NCBI GenBank assembly: GCA_032622095.1
Contig: CP136067.1
Coordinates: forward strand, 130,527,990 to 130,591,989
Direction of reading: 5' to 3'
Source of the DNA: Siphonodentalium dalli
Taxonomy: Eukaryota > Mollusca > Scaphopoda > Gadilida > Siphonodentaliidae
Length of the DNA stretch: 64,000 nt
A model generated the notes under the pieces. It was not told the DNA's origin and did not search any database. It worked only from the letters and a program-made list of their open reading frames with translations. Of the stretch, positions 36,566-49,149 are shown in pieces. Made by a program: the position numbers and the translations under genes. How positions within the stretch are numbered: the stretch's first letter is position 1; every line of letters begins with the position of its first letter.

Positions 36566-36702
36566 AAATGACTGGCAGATCCATTGGAATCATTGGGTTA
36601 TGACCGGCAGAGTATTAATTAAAGTAAGGCGTGAATCCCGACTTTGTTTAACTACACTGCCGGTCATAACCAAAATGACACCAATGAATCTGCCAGTCAT
36701 TT
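36566..36702. mobile_element. 137-bp hairpin MITE-like palindrome
   Basis: The left arm AAATGACTGGCAGATCCATT and the right arm AATGAATCTGCCAGTCATTT are inverted copies, and inside them GTTATGACCGGCAG pairs with CTGCCGGTCATAAC. The whole unit can fold into one hairpin with a loop of about 40 bases. No target duplication was clear. Confidence 0.75.
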
Positions 36703-36779
36703 CTTAAGTATCTCGTCCCCTACGATTAACAGGTTGTGTTGGACAAATTAATTATGAAATTTAAACCATAAATTGGGTG

Positions 36780-36985
36780 AATTATTGCCTCTTTCAAAGA
36801 TCATGCAATGTAATATTCCCACCAAACACTATTGGTCTAAAAAATTGAACACATTTATAAAAGCCTCCGACATGGTGTCCAATCCTCTCTTATGTTTCAT
36901 CTCACAACCCACTATGCGTTGTCAAGTCCTTGCACGTATGTACAAATGATTTTACGATGAATATTAGAGCAATACTTATTCGACA
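36780..36985. repeat. Dispersed repeat R36, copy 1, left part
   Basis: Similar to 49150-49350, with TCATGCAATGTA, TTGAACAC, CTCTCTTMTGT, TTGTCAAGTC and TTTKAYGATGAATATT in order. It is split from its right part (37965-38290) by the element at 36986-37953. Confidence 0.65.
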
Positions 36986-37953
36986 TAGTCTGGCTCAAAT
37001 ACGCACATAATCGACCTAAAATGACCACACGCTAGAGTACTTAACGAACCACAGCTAAAATACACGCATAAGCTAGGGGTATATCTGTTTTTTTTTTTTT
37101 TAATCCTATAAAATAACTTCATAGATGCGTATTCCCATTAACTTATGCCCTATATCGTGGTGTGATTATGATATATTACACTCCAGACATGCACAAGGGT
37201 TCATCGACAGAGTGGGTTCTACATGTATAGCAAATTCGGCTAGAAATTAGGTCAATCATATCACACATCAAGGTATGTGAGAAATCAGAGATTCACAATG
37301 CCAACAGACTACGAGCTCACCGACTCAGACTTAAAACCTAAATAAAAAACTTTTAAAAGCCATTCCATTCGAACAAATTATTATAATGAACTACCAACAT
37401 CAAACTGAAAGTATTCAAAAGTAGTTGTTGTCTAGAGGGGAGTATTTACTTAAAATTAACCATTATATTATTGACGATGTGTGCGCAATCCGATTGAGAT
37501 GTGTACTATACTATATAACAGTCCATAATATGTTACAATTATGTTCTCAATAAAATGTAAACCGCGGCTACGAATGAACTTCACAATTCCGTTAGTTAGT
37601 TTATTTCAGAGTACGACATTAATGCTTTAAGCCCACTGATCTACTGCGCGACAAAGGTGCTCGCAAAAATTCAAAACAGCAGTGTTGTATTAGATAATAA
37701 TTGGTGACGTCACACAATCAGATATAGTCTAAATACGACCCAAAGCGTCCGGCTTTGGTTCGTTATAATGTGAAATAGGTACATAGTGTGAATATTTGAT
37801 TCTGAAATAATGGACTCATATACGTTATTTCCTTCAATGGCGCGGGCCACAGTGATTACCGAATCAAAATGGGGCGATTCTAAGCAGATTATCTACTTTA
37901 AAAAGTTATATTATAAGCAGATAATGTTCGTTTTTTTGTGGAGAACAGGCTGG
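36986..37953 (-). mobile_element. MITE family M, copy M4 (inverted, with about 750 bp inserted)
   Basis: The left end TAGTCTGGCTCAAATACGCA plus CATAATCGACCTA and the right part from 37766 (TAATGTGAAATAGGTAC through GGCGATTCTAAGCAGATTAT to GAGAACAGGCTGG) together match copies M1-M3 read in reverse. The empty version of the site is seen at 49340-49355, where the R36 repeat is continuous. Sequence 37016-37765 is foreign to the other copies. Of note, the first eight bases match the ends of E1/E2. Confidence 0.6.
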
Positions 37954-37964
37954 CTTATCGCTTA

Positions 37965-38290
37965 CAGTACTGTTACATGCTACCATTGGCTAGGTCGTTA
38001 ACATGCCACCATGTTAACGTAAGCCGTATGACAATTTAGAATGTTGTTTTTACCTATTAATAAAGTCGAGAACGTGTGATCGATGCGAACGAGGTCAACA
38101 AGAGTCGTGTGTTTTGACAAATATGTAAGTAAAGTATTCAGTTGTCGCCGGCGTTTGAGTGGGACAAGGAGATTTATAGCCGGCGCGAGATCGGAATGCC
38201 AATCGGGCGCCCTTATGTCCGAGGGTGACATTCCTGTCAAGTTCAGATACAAATCTCCGTGTTTGTGAATATCCTAGCATTGGTATCATT
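37965..38290. repeat. Dispersed repeat R36, copy 1, right part
   Basis: Matches 49350-49700: GTCGTTAACATGCC, GTGTGATCGATGCRAACGAGG, YTTAKGTCCGAGGGTGACATTCC and a GTGAAYATSCTAG end occur in both. Overlapping short open frames on both strands here have no support as genes. Confidence 0.7.
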
Positions 38291-40436
38291 GGTGTTTAAC
38301 TCAAGTTTCCAAGCTAAAGCTTAGTCAGCGAACTCTAGAAGAGTGCGATCCATATTTTCCAATGAATCCGATATAATGCAGTTTTGGGGAGATATTTCAC
38401 TAGTTCAATAAAACATTTGGCACGCAAAATAAAACTAAGCAAAAGATATGACGTGACGATGTAATATTTGGTTTCGTTAAGTTAACCAACGAAATTTGCC
38501 TAAATGAAACTAACAAATATCATACCAATTATTCGGAAGGTTCGAAGCGGAACATTGTATGCTCATCGCCTTGCTCCATTGGTGATTGCGTGCTTTTGCA
38601 ATCTCCACACAGTTGTGTCCCTTTTCTAACCGGAAGTCGCGTGCTAAAATAAAAAAACATCGATACCCGCCATCCGAATTCGCCTGACCGAGCAAGACAA
38701 CATCATATGACGTCAAGCCTACCGTAGGAACTGTTAGATCTGAAGTCGTTCTATCGCCGGTTTGTGATGGTTCTTGTCTGATTTATTTGGGTTCCTTGTG
38801 ATCCAAGTTAAACCTTTTCGCGAGTTTTTGACAGTTAAAACGCCATTTTTAAGACATCCAGGTGATAATTCGATTATTTTTTCCATTCTCTTCACAATTT
38901 ATGGTCCCACAATGACATAAACATAATGAAAATCCCATTGTGCGAGTCACGACGACGAAAACTGCGAATTGTGTTATCTCGATCGGTTCTCTCTCGGTCG
39001 AGCGGGTTGTCGCCCATTATAATCAGTTCTATACGGGATATACGATGAATATTATTTTGAAGGATGCGTGAAAATAACTAAGTAAACACAACGAAATGTG
39101 TATTAGGATGATTTTACAGCACTTATGATCAATTTCGGCGAGTTACACTGCTTTCCTATATATAATTATGTGTCAACTGTAGTTCACTTTATTGTGACGC
39201 AAAGCATACAATTTGGCATGAATGACCAGTATGAACTGTGAAGAATGAGTTCTGTTTTCAACAAACAAATCATAATGATCGACTAATTCAAAACCGCCGC
39301 CACCTTTTAAAAATAGGCCGCCGTTTCAGCTGGTACTCAACTTATACGACAAACGTGATTTCGCCGCCACCCAGAGGGGTTCAAATAGGTGGCCCATGTC
39401 ATTTCTCGGTTCCTTTATTTATCGAGGTCAAACAAAGGGTGTTGTAAGTTTCCCTCCAAAGTAACCCTAAATATTCGTCACAAACCCCACCCGATCATAT
39501 ATACCAATAAAGTGGTCATCGAGTGAAATTCAACATATGAACATTGTATGTGGTAATCATTGTGACATATGTCAGAACAAATAGCTACAATGTAGTCGAA
39601 TTATTATATATATGGAATACTGATAGTAACTAACCATGCATGTGCCGATTTGGCGCATGCTGGAATTATAAATATTCTGTCATGTCGGCATACATTTAGA
39701 GCTATCGAATGTCCCAAAGTAAAGATTATAAATGCCAAACTAGTTTTCAAACAGTGAATATAACGTTGACCAAAGGTGAAATTACCTGATTCAGGAAATG
39801 TGATGGTCTAATCAAACTACATAAGACAGAAACTGCTGTATCTGGGTTCTGAAATTGAAATAATGCTAAATGGAATGATATCATGTTTAAGGACATTATA
39901 CTATTCTAATATTGGGCACCAGTCGGATCCCAAACAATGACCGTCGATGATCATTGACCGTTAAAAAGTTGGCTTTTCTCTGTCGCAGATCACCAAATAA
40001 AAAAACAACTATATATTACACATTGACAGGTTGGAAAAGAAAAATACCAGAGCAATTTTAATATATATTTTTTAAATTTCCAACTGGTGATGTTGGATAT
40101 TTTGATTTCAAGATACCATTGACTACCGATTTGTAAAGTGTTCGAAAACAAACAAAAAAACAAAACAAAACTATAAGCAAAATAGACCAACGAATTCACA
40201 TTTTGTATCACCATTTCACAATTGTTTAATAAACTGTATAGGTCATATAGACAAAAATCATTTTCACAACCGAGTATACAATAATTCCATAATCACACGC
40301 AATAGGAAATATAAAAAGTATGAGAATAACGCAATCAGGTTGGAACACTACTGTTAAGGATTGAGTCTTCTGAACATACATGTATATATATACAAAGATT
40401 ACACGGACTGTTCAATAGCTGAACACATGCGTGTCT
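38291..40436. other. No gene or repeat recognised
   Basis: AT-rich sequence with short frames only. Nothing here could be tied to a family or to another part of the window. Confidence 0.4.
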
Positions 40437-40530
40437 AAACAGATCTGCACACTCTTATTGACAGTGTATAATGGGAGTTTTAGATCTGCACACTCTTATA
40501 TACAGTGTATGATAGGAGTATTTGATCTGG
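40437..40530. repeat. Two-copy tandem repeat, about 52 bp
   Basis: AGATCTGCACACTCTTAT, then ACAGTGTATRATRGGAGT, occurs twice in direct succession, with a third partial GATCTG after it. Confidence 0.85.
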
Positions 40531-40609
40531 TTTTCCTTTGTCGGTCTTCGGCCAGTTAATCTGCGCTAGTTTCGCCCCGTAAGTCATTCACAGTTCAGCC
40601 CCGTCACCC

Positions 40610-40850
40610 CCGGACAGTATTGTGCTGACACATACATTATTATGTAGCTATCATGACTGTGGCGCTTAATGTGGCACAGCTCAGCATATTACTATTGCGA
40701 AAAAGTGATGGAAATAGATGGCATTGAAGTGGGACATATATGTACTTCGTCACATTTTTCTCAACTGTATGGTATTCAGTATTCGCACCCTCTGTTGACT
40801 GATATTCAGGATTCAAACGAGGGTGAAATCCCCGTGCACTGTTAAACTGT
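40610..40850. repeat. Dispersed repeat R35, copy 2
   Basis: Diverged relative of 35645-35885 in the same orientation. It ends just before element E2. Confidence 0.7.
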
Positions 40851-42261
40851 CGACATCTAATATTAGTCTGGTCGATAAACTAACATTTTATGGTCAACCT
40901 AGAATGGTTTATATATCATTTTGAAGAGGAAGATCTCCTCTATAACATATCCAAAATCCGCTAAAATCCGCTTTGAACATTGTTTTGTATTTCAAGATGG
41001 CGTCCAATATCGCTGCCATTTTCCGTTAAGTCATTTGTTGCAATTTGATGCAATTATAGTGATAATGTCGTGTCATATATATACATTAGTATAGATTTTT
41101 GTGAAGCTAAGACATAACGACACCTTTTTATGCCAAAATTGGAACTCATCGCCCAGGATGGCAGCCAAAATGGCGACCGGAAGTGGAAAATGTTACGTTT
41201 TTTTTCACTGATATCTTTAAGATAATTTTCTGCTGTTTGGAACTGGTTGAGAATTGTGACTTTTTTTTGTATTTAGCGTGTTAACAGGCCATCGCGGAAA
41301 TAAAATTTGCCATAAGTGGGGTCCCCACCCCTTCCGATCATTCAAAAAATCTAGTTTACAGAACGCGGTATAACATTTCACAAAAAAATTCACAATTTGG
41401 GATTCTAGTCATATTTCATCAAATATTTGCAGGACTGTGTAATGTAAGTGATGCATTCTATTTCATATGAATATTCCGACTCAATGGTATCAAAATTGTC
41501 ACTTTGGCTCATAAAATATGAAAAATGGTAAATATTGCACCAGCTTGACGTGCAACCGCTTATAAGTTGTGGTTGATGAATAAAATTGACTATTCTGTCA
41601 TATATACATTGAATACTAACATTTATGATGCACCTTGATTAATTTTTTACTAATTTAACCACTGAAATTAACAGAATTATGGGATTTTTTGCTATCACAA
41701 ACTTGGCATCAAAATCAGGAAAAAATAACTTTTCAGGTTTGCTCCATTTTTTCAAGTAAAATGGAACTATCTTTGGTATCAAATGTGATTTTTATTTTTG
41801 ATCTATCTTAAATGTGTGACACTGAGGTGTTTTAGACAAAATTACTCAAGATGGCTTGCAAAATGGCAACCAAATATGGTAAAAAGTTGATTTGTCATAT
41901 TTATTCCGAACATTATTACAAGCTGTTTCGAAAAGGTTGCAAATTGTGACTCACTTTGTTATTACACATGCTACGTAGTCAACTGATAACTAAATGTTAT
42001 ATTCTGGTTGTCCAAGTACATTATGAGGCATGACAAATCAGTTAAAGAAATGCAGTATGAAATTTTGCCGAAAACTTCTTTTGGGATTCTGTCTGTCTTT
42101 GAACGGAAATGGGCAGAACGTTGAAACGGAACTTAGAGTGATCATATTATGTGGCTGCTCTGACCCATTAGCATCAACATTTATTAACTTATATACTATG
42201 CCTAATATCCTTTACGGCTATGAACTAACAGATTGGCGCTATCGGTTAACATATCCTTGAG

Positions 42262-43076
42262 GTATAGCGATAGGAAATCGATAGTCACACATAGGTACAC
42301 CGGGGCAACTTACACATGACCATGAAGTCACTCCATATATACATGAACACCACATAAATGAACATATGTCACTCGCTTTATACACATACACCTCACCTAC
42401 TACTGCACAGCCACACATGGATATGCCCATACACACAACACATGGCCATATAGCCATGAGTAAACATGCAGGCACACCATGTATACCCCTACACCTCACC
42501 CATGACCATATAGTCACGACCTGTATACCTATTCACTACATTCATGAACATACAGTAACATCCTGTATACCTATTCGTCTCACCATTGGTAATACAGTCA
42601 CTCCGTGTATATGTATATATTTGCCACATGCATGGCCATATAGGCATTCAAGATATACATCCAAACGATGAAAACATAGTCACTCCCGGTATATGTTATC
42701 GCCACATTCGTGAGCATACATTACTTCTTGTATACATACTTGCATCACCAGGGGTCATAACGTCACTCCCTGCATATATATTTGAGACACCCATGGACAT
42801 ATATCCACTCAAAAGATACATATACACCAACCCAAAACCACAGAGTCCTTCTAGATATACCAATGTCCCGTATCGCGCACACGTCCATCCATACACTCCA
42901 AACGTGCATATAGACCTCACCATGACAATTCAGCCTCTCGCTGTATACTCATAAACCACACCCATGGTCATACAGTCACTCCCTGTATACCAATTCATCC
43001 ATCATTAATTTTTCCACACTGGCTCTCCATATATACATATTGGCCACATCATGGCAATATAGCCATGCAATATATA
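42262..43076 (-). repeat. E2 minisatellite core, left block
   Basis: Units of about 41 bp with CATGGCCATATAGYCA and GTATACCTATTCA motifs, the reverse complement of the E1 units. Long plus frames such as 42366-42671 only translate the repeat. Confidence 0.8.
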
Positions 43077-43675
43077 CAAGGGGTCGCGTCTTGCATGTAA
43101 TGGGTCGAAACGTAATGTGCCATTTTCTTAGTATGGCACATATTCAGCGGATGGCATCTTTTAAACTCATTGGGAGTAATTTCTAAAAATGTCTAAACTC
43201 TACATTTGGCATAAAATAAAATCTTGTTTTTGTGGGGTACGTTCTAAAACTATTTTCAAAATTCCATTAAACTGCTCCAGGACCCAGCTTCCAACTCAAC
43301 ATTCATGTCATTAGAACGAGGATCACTTTGTCTGCGAGAAATTGGGACCTTGGTCATCATATATGTAGCCTCGAATCTTTTGTAGTATGCCTAACAGACA
43401 TCCTCCCCTTTCTTTTGACATCCATACATTTATGTACCACTATCATTGTGTGGGGAATAGGATAGGATGCAAGCCATTATTTATTTCACAATACTTATAT
43501 TGACAAACGGAAAGGCCTTATGGTCCGTCAGCCAGTGCTCCATTCTGACTTGTTATTGTCATTCCGGAGGGCTGGGTGTGATTTTCGTTGACGCGGACAA
43601 ATGTGACACCTTGTCATATACCCGCTTACATATATTTATTAACCTATACTTACCTGTATTGGTTGGTTGTCTGCA
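43077..43675. mobile_element. Insert in the E2 minisatellite core
   Basis: Non-repetitive sequence interrupts the minisatellite. Its left end ACAAGGGGTCGCGTC and the inverted ACACCTTGT near 43604-43612 suggest weak terminal inverted repeats. No target duplication could be confirmed. It differs from the insert in E1. Confidence 0.4.
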
Positions 43676-44465
43676 TTGGTTAAGCTATGGCCATAGTCAC
43701 TCCAGGTGTATATATACCTTATCAATTACCATACAGTCCTTCTATATATACCTATACCACACACGCGGCCATTCGTACACTTCAGACTTGCAAAACTACA
43801 GCTCAACCATGACAATTCAGCCACCACATAAACGAGTATTCGATCAGATATTCACTGTATACCGTTACACAGCAATGACAATACAGCCACAGCAGATAAA
43901 CATGTACATCCCACCCATGACCATGATGTCACTATCTATATACACAAGCCCGCCAGTGATCATCAAACTGTACTCCAGGTATGCATATACACTTCAACAA
44001 CATTGACCCTGCAGTCATTCCATGTACACATTGCCCATAACCATATAACCACTCCACATTTATCCATACACCCCATCCATTATACAGCGAACGCGTGTAT
44101 ACATATACACCCACCCATGACAATACAGCCACCCAATGTACACCTGAACATCCCACACATGACCACACAGTCACTCCATATATACATACACAACACTTAT
44201 GGACAATGTAGCTAATCTCGCTATACACATACACCACTTCAATGGCCAGACATCAAGTCCCTGCATACATGGTCACCTCTCACATGACGGTCATGACCAT
44301 AAGCTACTCCTTATATACCTATACAACTCAACGTGGACAACCCATACATGACCATATAGCCATACATTGTATAACTATTCATATCATTCATGAATACAAT
44401 AACTTACCGTATACATACTCACCTCACATATAGCCATACATTCAACAGACATACACACTGTATTA
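43676..44465 (-). repeat. E2 minisatellite core, right block
   Basis: Continuation of the 41-bp units after the insert, with CAGTCACTCCATATATACAT and similar runs, ending where the right arm begins near 44470. Confidence 0.8.
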
Positions 44466-44768
44466 AGTTGATCAATGTTGATTACAATGGGCCAGAGTAG
44501 CCACATACTATGATCCCTCTCAGTTCCGTTTCAACGCTCGGCCCATTTCAGTTAAAAAAACATGGACAGAATCCCAAAAGAAATTTTGTGAATACTGTTC
44601 GTAATATATGTGACAAATCAACATTTTACCAAATTTGGTTGCCATTTTGCAAGCCATCTTGAGCAATATTGTCTAAAACACCTCAGTGTGACACAGTTAG
44701 CACACATCGAAACAATAAACACCGCTGATACCAAAGAAAGTTCCATTTTACTTTTAAAAATATTTTAA

Positions 44769-45351
44769 AGGGGTACTGTACGCCATTTTCATTAAATTTC
44801 CGGTGACAACAACGATCTAATATCGATAATATATAGAAACATAAGTAATTTGAGTCGAAGATGTATTCTGTAAACGCTCAGGTCAATAGGCTATCTTAAA
44901 ATTTAATAATTTAAAAGTTAATAATTTGATATAAATTGAATTTATGACTGGAGCCATAAAATGGCGTCAATTAAATTACGAATTTGCGTAATCAAATAAA
45001 GTAAATGAGGGATACTGGCTTGTTAAACCGATCGTACACACGATCGCTTAAAATATTATGATGATACGGGGAGAACACTCAAGCCACTCACTGACTAGCG
45101 ACGATACAATAACTTAAATGATTATATGGGACTAGTATGCCTATAATATAACTTTTATTTGATTCATTTGGTTGAAAACTGTACAAAAATTACTCGACAA
45201 CGACAATTTGTATTTTTGCATTCCGGTAAATTTGTCATCCGTAACACTACTTCGTACTCAACAGACTTTCAAATAATGAAAAAAGTGTTACCTTATTCTC
45301 AGACTCGGAGACTATAGAAACCAACAACAACATTTGGCGTACAGTACCCCT
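44769..45351. mobile_element. 583-bp MITE with TTAA target duplication
   Basis: Perfect 17-base inverted ends (AGGGGTACTGTACGCCA and its complement) flanked by TTAA at 44765-44768 and 45352-45355. TTAA duplication fits piggyBac or Kolobok-type non-autonomous elements. It interrupts the right arm of E2 and carries no coding frame. Confidence 0.9.
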
Positions 45352-46094
45352 TTAAACCTGAACAGTGATATTTTGCCGATTTTGATGCAAAGTTTGTGAC
45401 AGAAAAATTTGAATAATTCTAGTGATTTTAGTGGTTTCAATGGTAACAATTAACCAAGGTGCATCAGAAATGTTGGTTGTCAATGTATATAAGACAGAAT
45501 AGTCAAATGTGTGCATCAACAACAACTTATAAGTAGTTGCATGGCACACTGGGACAATATTGAACATTTTCCATATTTTGGCCGCCATTTTGGAAGCCAT
45601 TTTGATCTAAAGTGACGATATTTGTAACATTGAGTTGGAATATCAATAAAAGAGTAGAAAGCATTACTTACATTGCACAATTCTTCCAATTTCTTGATGA
45701 AATATGACTAGAATCCCAATGGTGATATTTTGTGATATGTTATACCGCGTTCTGTAAAATCGAATTTTTGAGCGATCGGAAGGGGTGGGGAGCCCATGAA
45801 TGGCACATTTCTTTGCTCCAATGGTCAGTTAAGATGATAAATACAAAATAAAGTCAAATTTCGTAACCAGTTCCAAACAGTAGAAACTTATCTTAAAGAT
45901 ATTAGTACAAAACGTATAATTGCGTAGAACTGATTTAACGTAAATGGCAGCCATCTTGGACTCCATCTTTAATTATAAAAATTGCTCAAAGCGGATTTTG
46001 GATATGTTATAGAGGATATATTTCTCTTCAAAATGGTATACAAATATATATAGTCCGAATTTATTCTAGGTCAAATCTTTATTCGACCAGACTA

Positions 46095-47160
46095 TATGGC
46101 ACACATATAAGATTTGATCATGGAACATAGTCCCGTCGATGTCTATATGGCACATCAATCCGATGCCCTCATGGAACATACATGTAGTTCTGTCGATATC
46201 TATACGGCACAAAAATCATATTTTATGATGGAACATAGTCCCGTCGATATCCATATGGCAGATCAATCCTATGTCTTCATGGAACATACATGTAGTTCTG
46301 TCGATATATGTACGACACACATATAATATTTTATCACGGAACATAGTCTCGTCAGTATCTGTATGGCACATAAATCCGATATGTCATGGAACATAGTTCT
46401 GTCGGTATCTATACGGCACATATCATATTTTATGATGGAACATAGTCCCGTCGATATCCATATGGCAGATCAATCCTATGTCTTCATGGAACATACATGT
46501 AGTTCTGTCGATATATGTACGACACACATATAATATTTTATCACGGAACATAGTCTCGTCAGTATCTGTATGGCACATAAATCCGATATGTCATGGAACA
46601 TAGTTCTGTCGGTATCTATACGGCACATATCATATTTTATGATGGAACATAGTCCCGTCGATATCCATATGGCAGATCAATCCTATGTCTTCATGGAACA
46701 TACATGTAGTTCTGTCGATATATGTACGACACACATATAATATTTTATGACGGAACATAGTCTCGTCAGTATCTGTATGGCACATAAATCCGATATGTCA
46801 TGGAACATAGTTCTGTCGGTATCTATACGGCACATATCAGATTTTATGATGGAACATAGTCCCGTCGATATCTATATGGCACATCAATCCTATTTCTTCA
46901 TGGAACATACATGTAGTTCTGTCGATATCTATACGGCACACATGTAAGATTTTATCACGGAACATAGTCTCATCAATATGTATATGGCACATAAATCCGA
47001 TATGTCATGGAACGTAGTTATGTCGGTATCTATTACAATCTGATATGTGCCGTATAGATACCGACATAACTATGTTCCATGACAATGTCGGATTTATGTG
47101 CCATATAGACATCGACGGGACTATGTCCTATGATAACATTTGATATGTGCCGTATATAGT
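46095..47160. repeat. Satellite with 207-bp higher-order unit
   Basis: Monomers of about 52 bp (ATGGAACATAGTYCYGTCG then ATATCTATAYGGCACA) form a four-monomer unit of exactly 207 bp; the marker GATGGAACATAGTCCCGTCG starts at 46227, 46434, 46641 and 46848. Since 207 is divisible by three, frames stay open over several units but this is not evidence of a gene. From about 47040 the array runs in inverted orientation. Confidence 0.93.
46962..47125. repeat. Inverted-repeat junction (hairpin) in the satellite
   Basis: The forward run ending GTTATGTCGGTATCTAT (about 47033) is followed after a short loop by ATAGATACCGACATAAC and then the inverted copy of the preceding monomers. The arms are about 65-70 bases with few mismatches. 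Confidence 0.85.
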
Positions 47161-47199
47161 CGGTAAGCTATGTACACCCCCTGTGGACCCCCTACGGGA

Positions 47200-49140
47200 C
47201 TCACCGGACTGATTTTTGTATGTACCTGGATGCCTCTAGAGTAGAATTCCGGATGTTAACAAGAAATCATCCTGGCCGCATATCACGTAATCCAAGATGG
47301 CGCCCATGAGGGTCGGAAAATTTCGCGATTTTACCCTATGTCTATTGATATGACGATTGTGGAAAAACTAATTGAGATATGACATTGCAATGAACTGCAT
47401 TTTGTTCCTTCTATAATTCGACGTTAACTGGTATTAAATTTGAAAATCAAAATCCAAGATGGCCGCCAAAATATGGCTCATAATTTGAGACCTTTTTATG
47501 ACCGCAACTGATCCTTCAATATCATCTGACAAAAAAATCTGCAATCAACAACTCAGGGAGAAAACAAAAATGGCGCCAGTGCGATCACCTGCAACAGTAA
47601 GTACATTTCGCAATATAACTCTACGTCTAGTTATATGAAGATTGTGGGTAAACCATTCCCTGTATTACATTGGAATAACATGTGGTGTATTCCTCGTACC
47701 TTTCTGCCTATTTTTGTGTCAATGATGCCAGTAAAGATCCAATATGGCCGCTATGATGTGCCTTAATTCAGAGAACATGCCTGTTTTAACGTATTTGTGT
47801 TTATAATTATAATATTAAGGTTTCGTGGTTTACCTGATATGGAACCCGATACTTCTCAGGACTTATTTTTGTATGTACCTGGACACATCGAGAGTAGAAC
47901 TTTGAATGTTATCAAGAATTCGTATTAGCGGCACATTCGCAAATTACCCCTAAGTCTATAGTTATATGATGATAGGAAAACAACTGTTTGAGATATTAAA
48001 TTGAGGTAAATTGCATTAAGTTCCTTAATCCATTCTACGTATTGTATTATCTGTGTTCGGTTCATATGGTATAAAACCCTTCTATCCAGCCCCACGAACG
48101 CAGAGGAATCAGACACCAGGCACGAATTTGTGACAATTTGTATGTAAACGTTACTACAAGTAGCTCCAACCTCAACATTATTCATCATGAACATACGTCA
48201 CGAGTAGCCTATTGAAACAAGATGGGCACCAACTCGTATTTATTAATCATGATATCATCGGATTCAACATCTTCGAAGTCAGAGCTTTCGATGTTTTCCT
48301 CGACAAGCAAAGCTTGGAGCGTTGGTGGAAGAATGCCACATTCGGACCACAGTGGCTCTAAACATCCTTCGTCATCAGTCCATCCATTTTGCAGTGGTGA
48401 CGGAATAGTAGGTTTAGTCAAATGCGACAGTTTCAGTTGACCAACACTGAAGTTCAATCGTTTTATGTGAGGCGTCAGCATCAAAGATCTCACCGTGTCA
48501 ACGCTCTTCTCTCTAGGAAACCCATACATTGTGGATGTGTCCAAGTCAATGACAACGTCATTTCGAACGTCCCAACAGACACCGAGTTTCCTAAATTCAC
48601 TGTGGTAACATTTACTTTTCCTTTAAATGCGAGTTGCAATCTTCTCCCGCGAAGCAAAGGAATCAAAGGATGGAAGAGCAAAACTCTAACCCGAGACCGT
48701 CTGCAATCTCAGTCAAGTCCATAATCGTCTCTTATTTCCAAGCCCGATATCGAATAGTACAGGAAATACACCACATGTTATTCCAATGTAATACAGCAAA
48801 TGGTTTACCCACAATCTTCATATAACTAGACATAGGGTAATATCGCGAAATGTACTGACTGTTGCGGGTGATCGCACTGGCGGCCATTTTGTTTTCTCGC
48901 TGAGTAGTCGATTGCAGATTTTTTTGTCAGATGCTATTGATGGATTAGTTGCGGTCATATAAGCGTCATAATATTCTAATATTATGAGTGGTTTTGTGTT
49001 TTTTTCTGAAAAAATTGTTGGAAAAAAATTGTTGAAAAAAAATTCTGAGCCATATTTTGGCCGCCATCTTGGATTTTGATTTACAAATTTGATATCAGTT
49101 AACGTAGAATTATAAAAGGAACACAATGAATTATTACCAC
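47200..49140 (-). mobile_element. E4: decayed inverted-repeat element related to E3 (by protein)
   Basis: Inverted arms are seen at about 47387-47702 and 48755-49135 (for example AAAATCCAAGATGGCCGCCA against TGGCCGCCATCTTGGATTTT, and CCACAATCTTCATATAACTA against its complement). The block 47208-47420 also has a direct, diverged copy at 47865-48030 (TTTTTGTATGTACCTGGA in both). The core has a minus-strand protein fragment at 48209-48544. Outer boundaries and target duplication were not found. Confidence 0.6.
48209..48544 (-). pseudogene. E4 protein, C-terminal fragment with acidic tail
   Basis: The 111-codon frame reads NGWTDDEGCLEPLWSE then GILPPTLQALLVEE and SSDFEDVESDDI. The GW-acidic motif, a following W and P-L-L segment, and the Ser/Asp/Glu tail parallel the end of the E3 protein (DYGWEDDSSIKW, acidic tail). 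Sequence upstream (48490-48681) continues in other frames. This is a remnant, and the relationship to E3 is inferred from a short region. Confidence 0.5.
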
Positions 49141-49149
49141 TTGCAAAGA

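Larger units (their letters stand above)
40864..46094 (-). mobile_element. E2: second 5.2-kb foldback element of the E1 family
   Basis: Ends are TAGTCTGGTCGA and TCGACCAGACTA, flanked by TAT on both sides (40861-40863 and 46095-46097). Arms lie at about 40864-42190 and 44470-46094 and match the E1 arms. The core minisatellite is CA-rich on the plus strand, so E2 lies in the opposite orientation to E1. It carries its own insertions: a 583-bp TTAA element at 44769-45351 and a different core insert near 43077-43612. No transposase frame is readable. Confidence 0.9.

Noticed and set aside
42366..44433. Thr/Ile/His-rich frames in E2 and their mirror in E1
   Set aside because: Translation of the 41-bp minisatellite.
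46114..46947. Open frames with MEHSPVDIYMAHQS repeats
   Set aside because: The 207-bp satellite unit is a multiple of three, so frames persist by chance; no start context or conservation bias seen.
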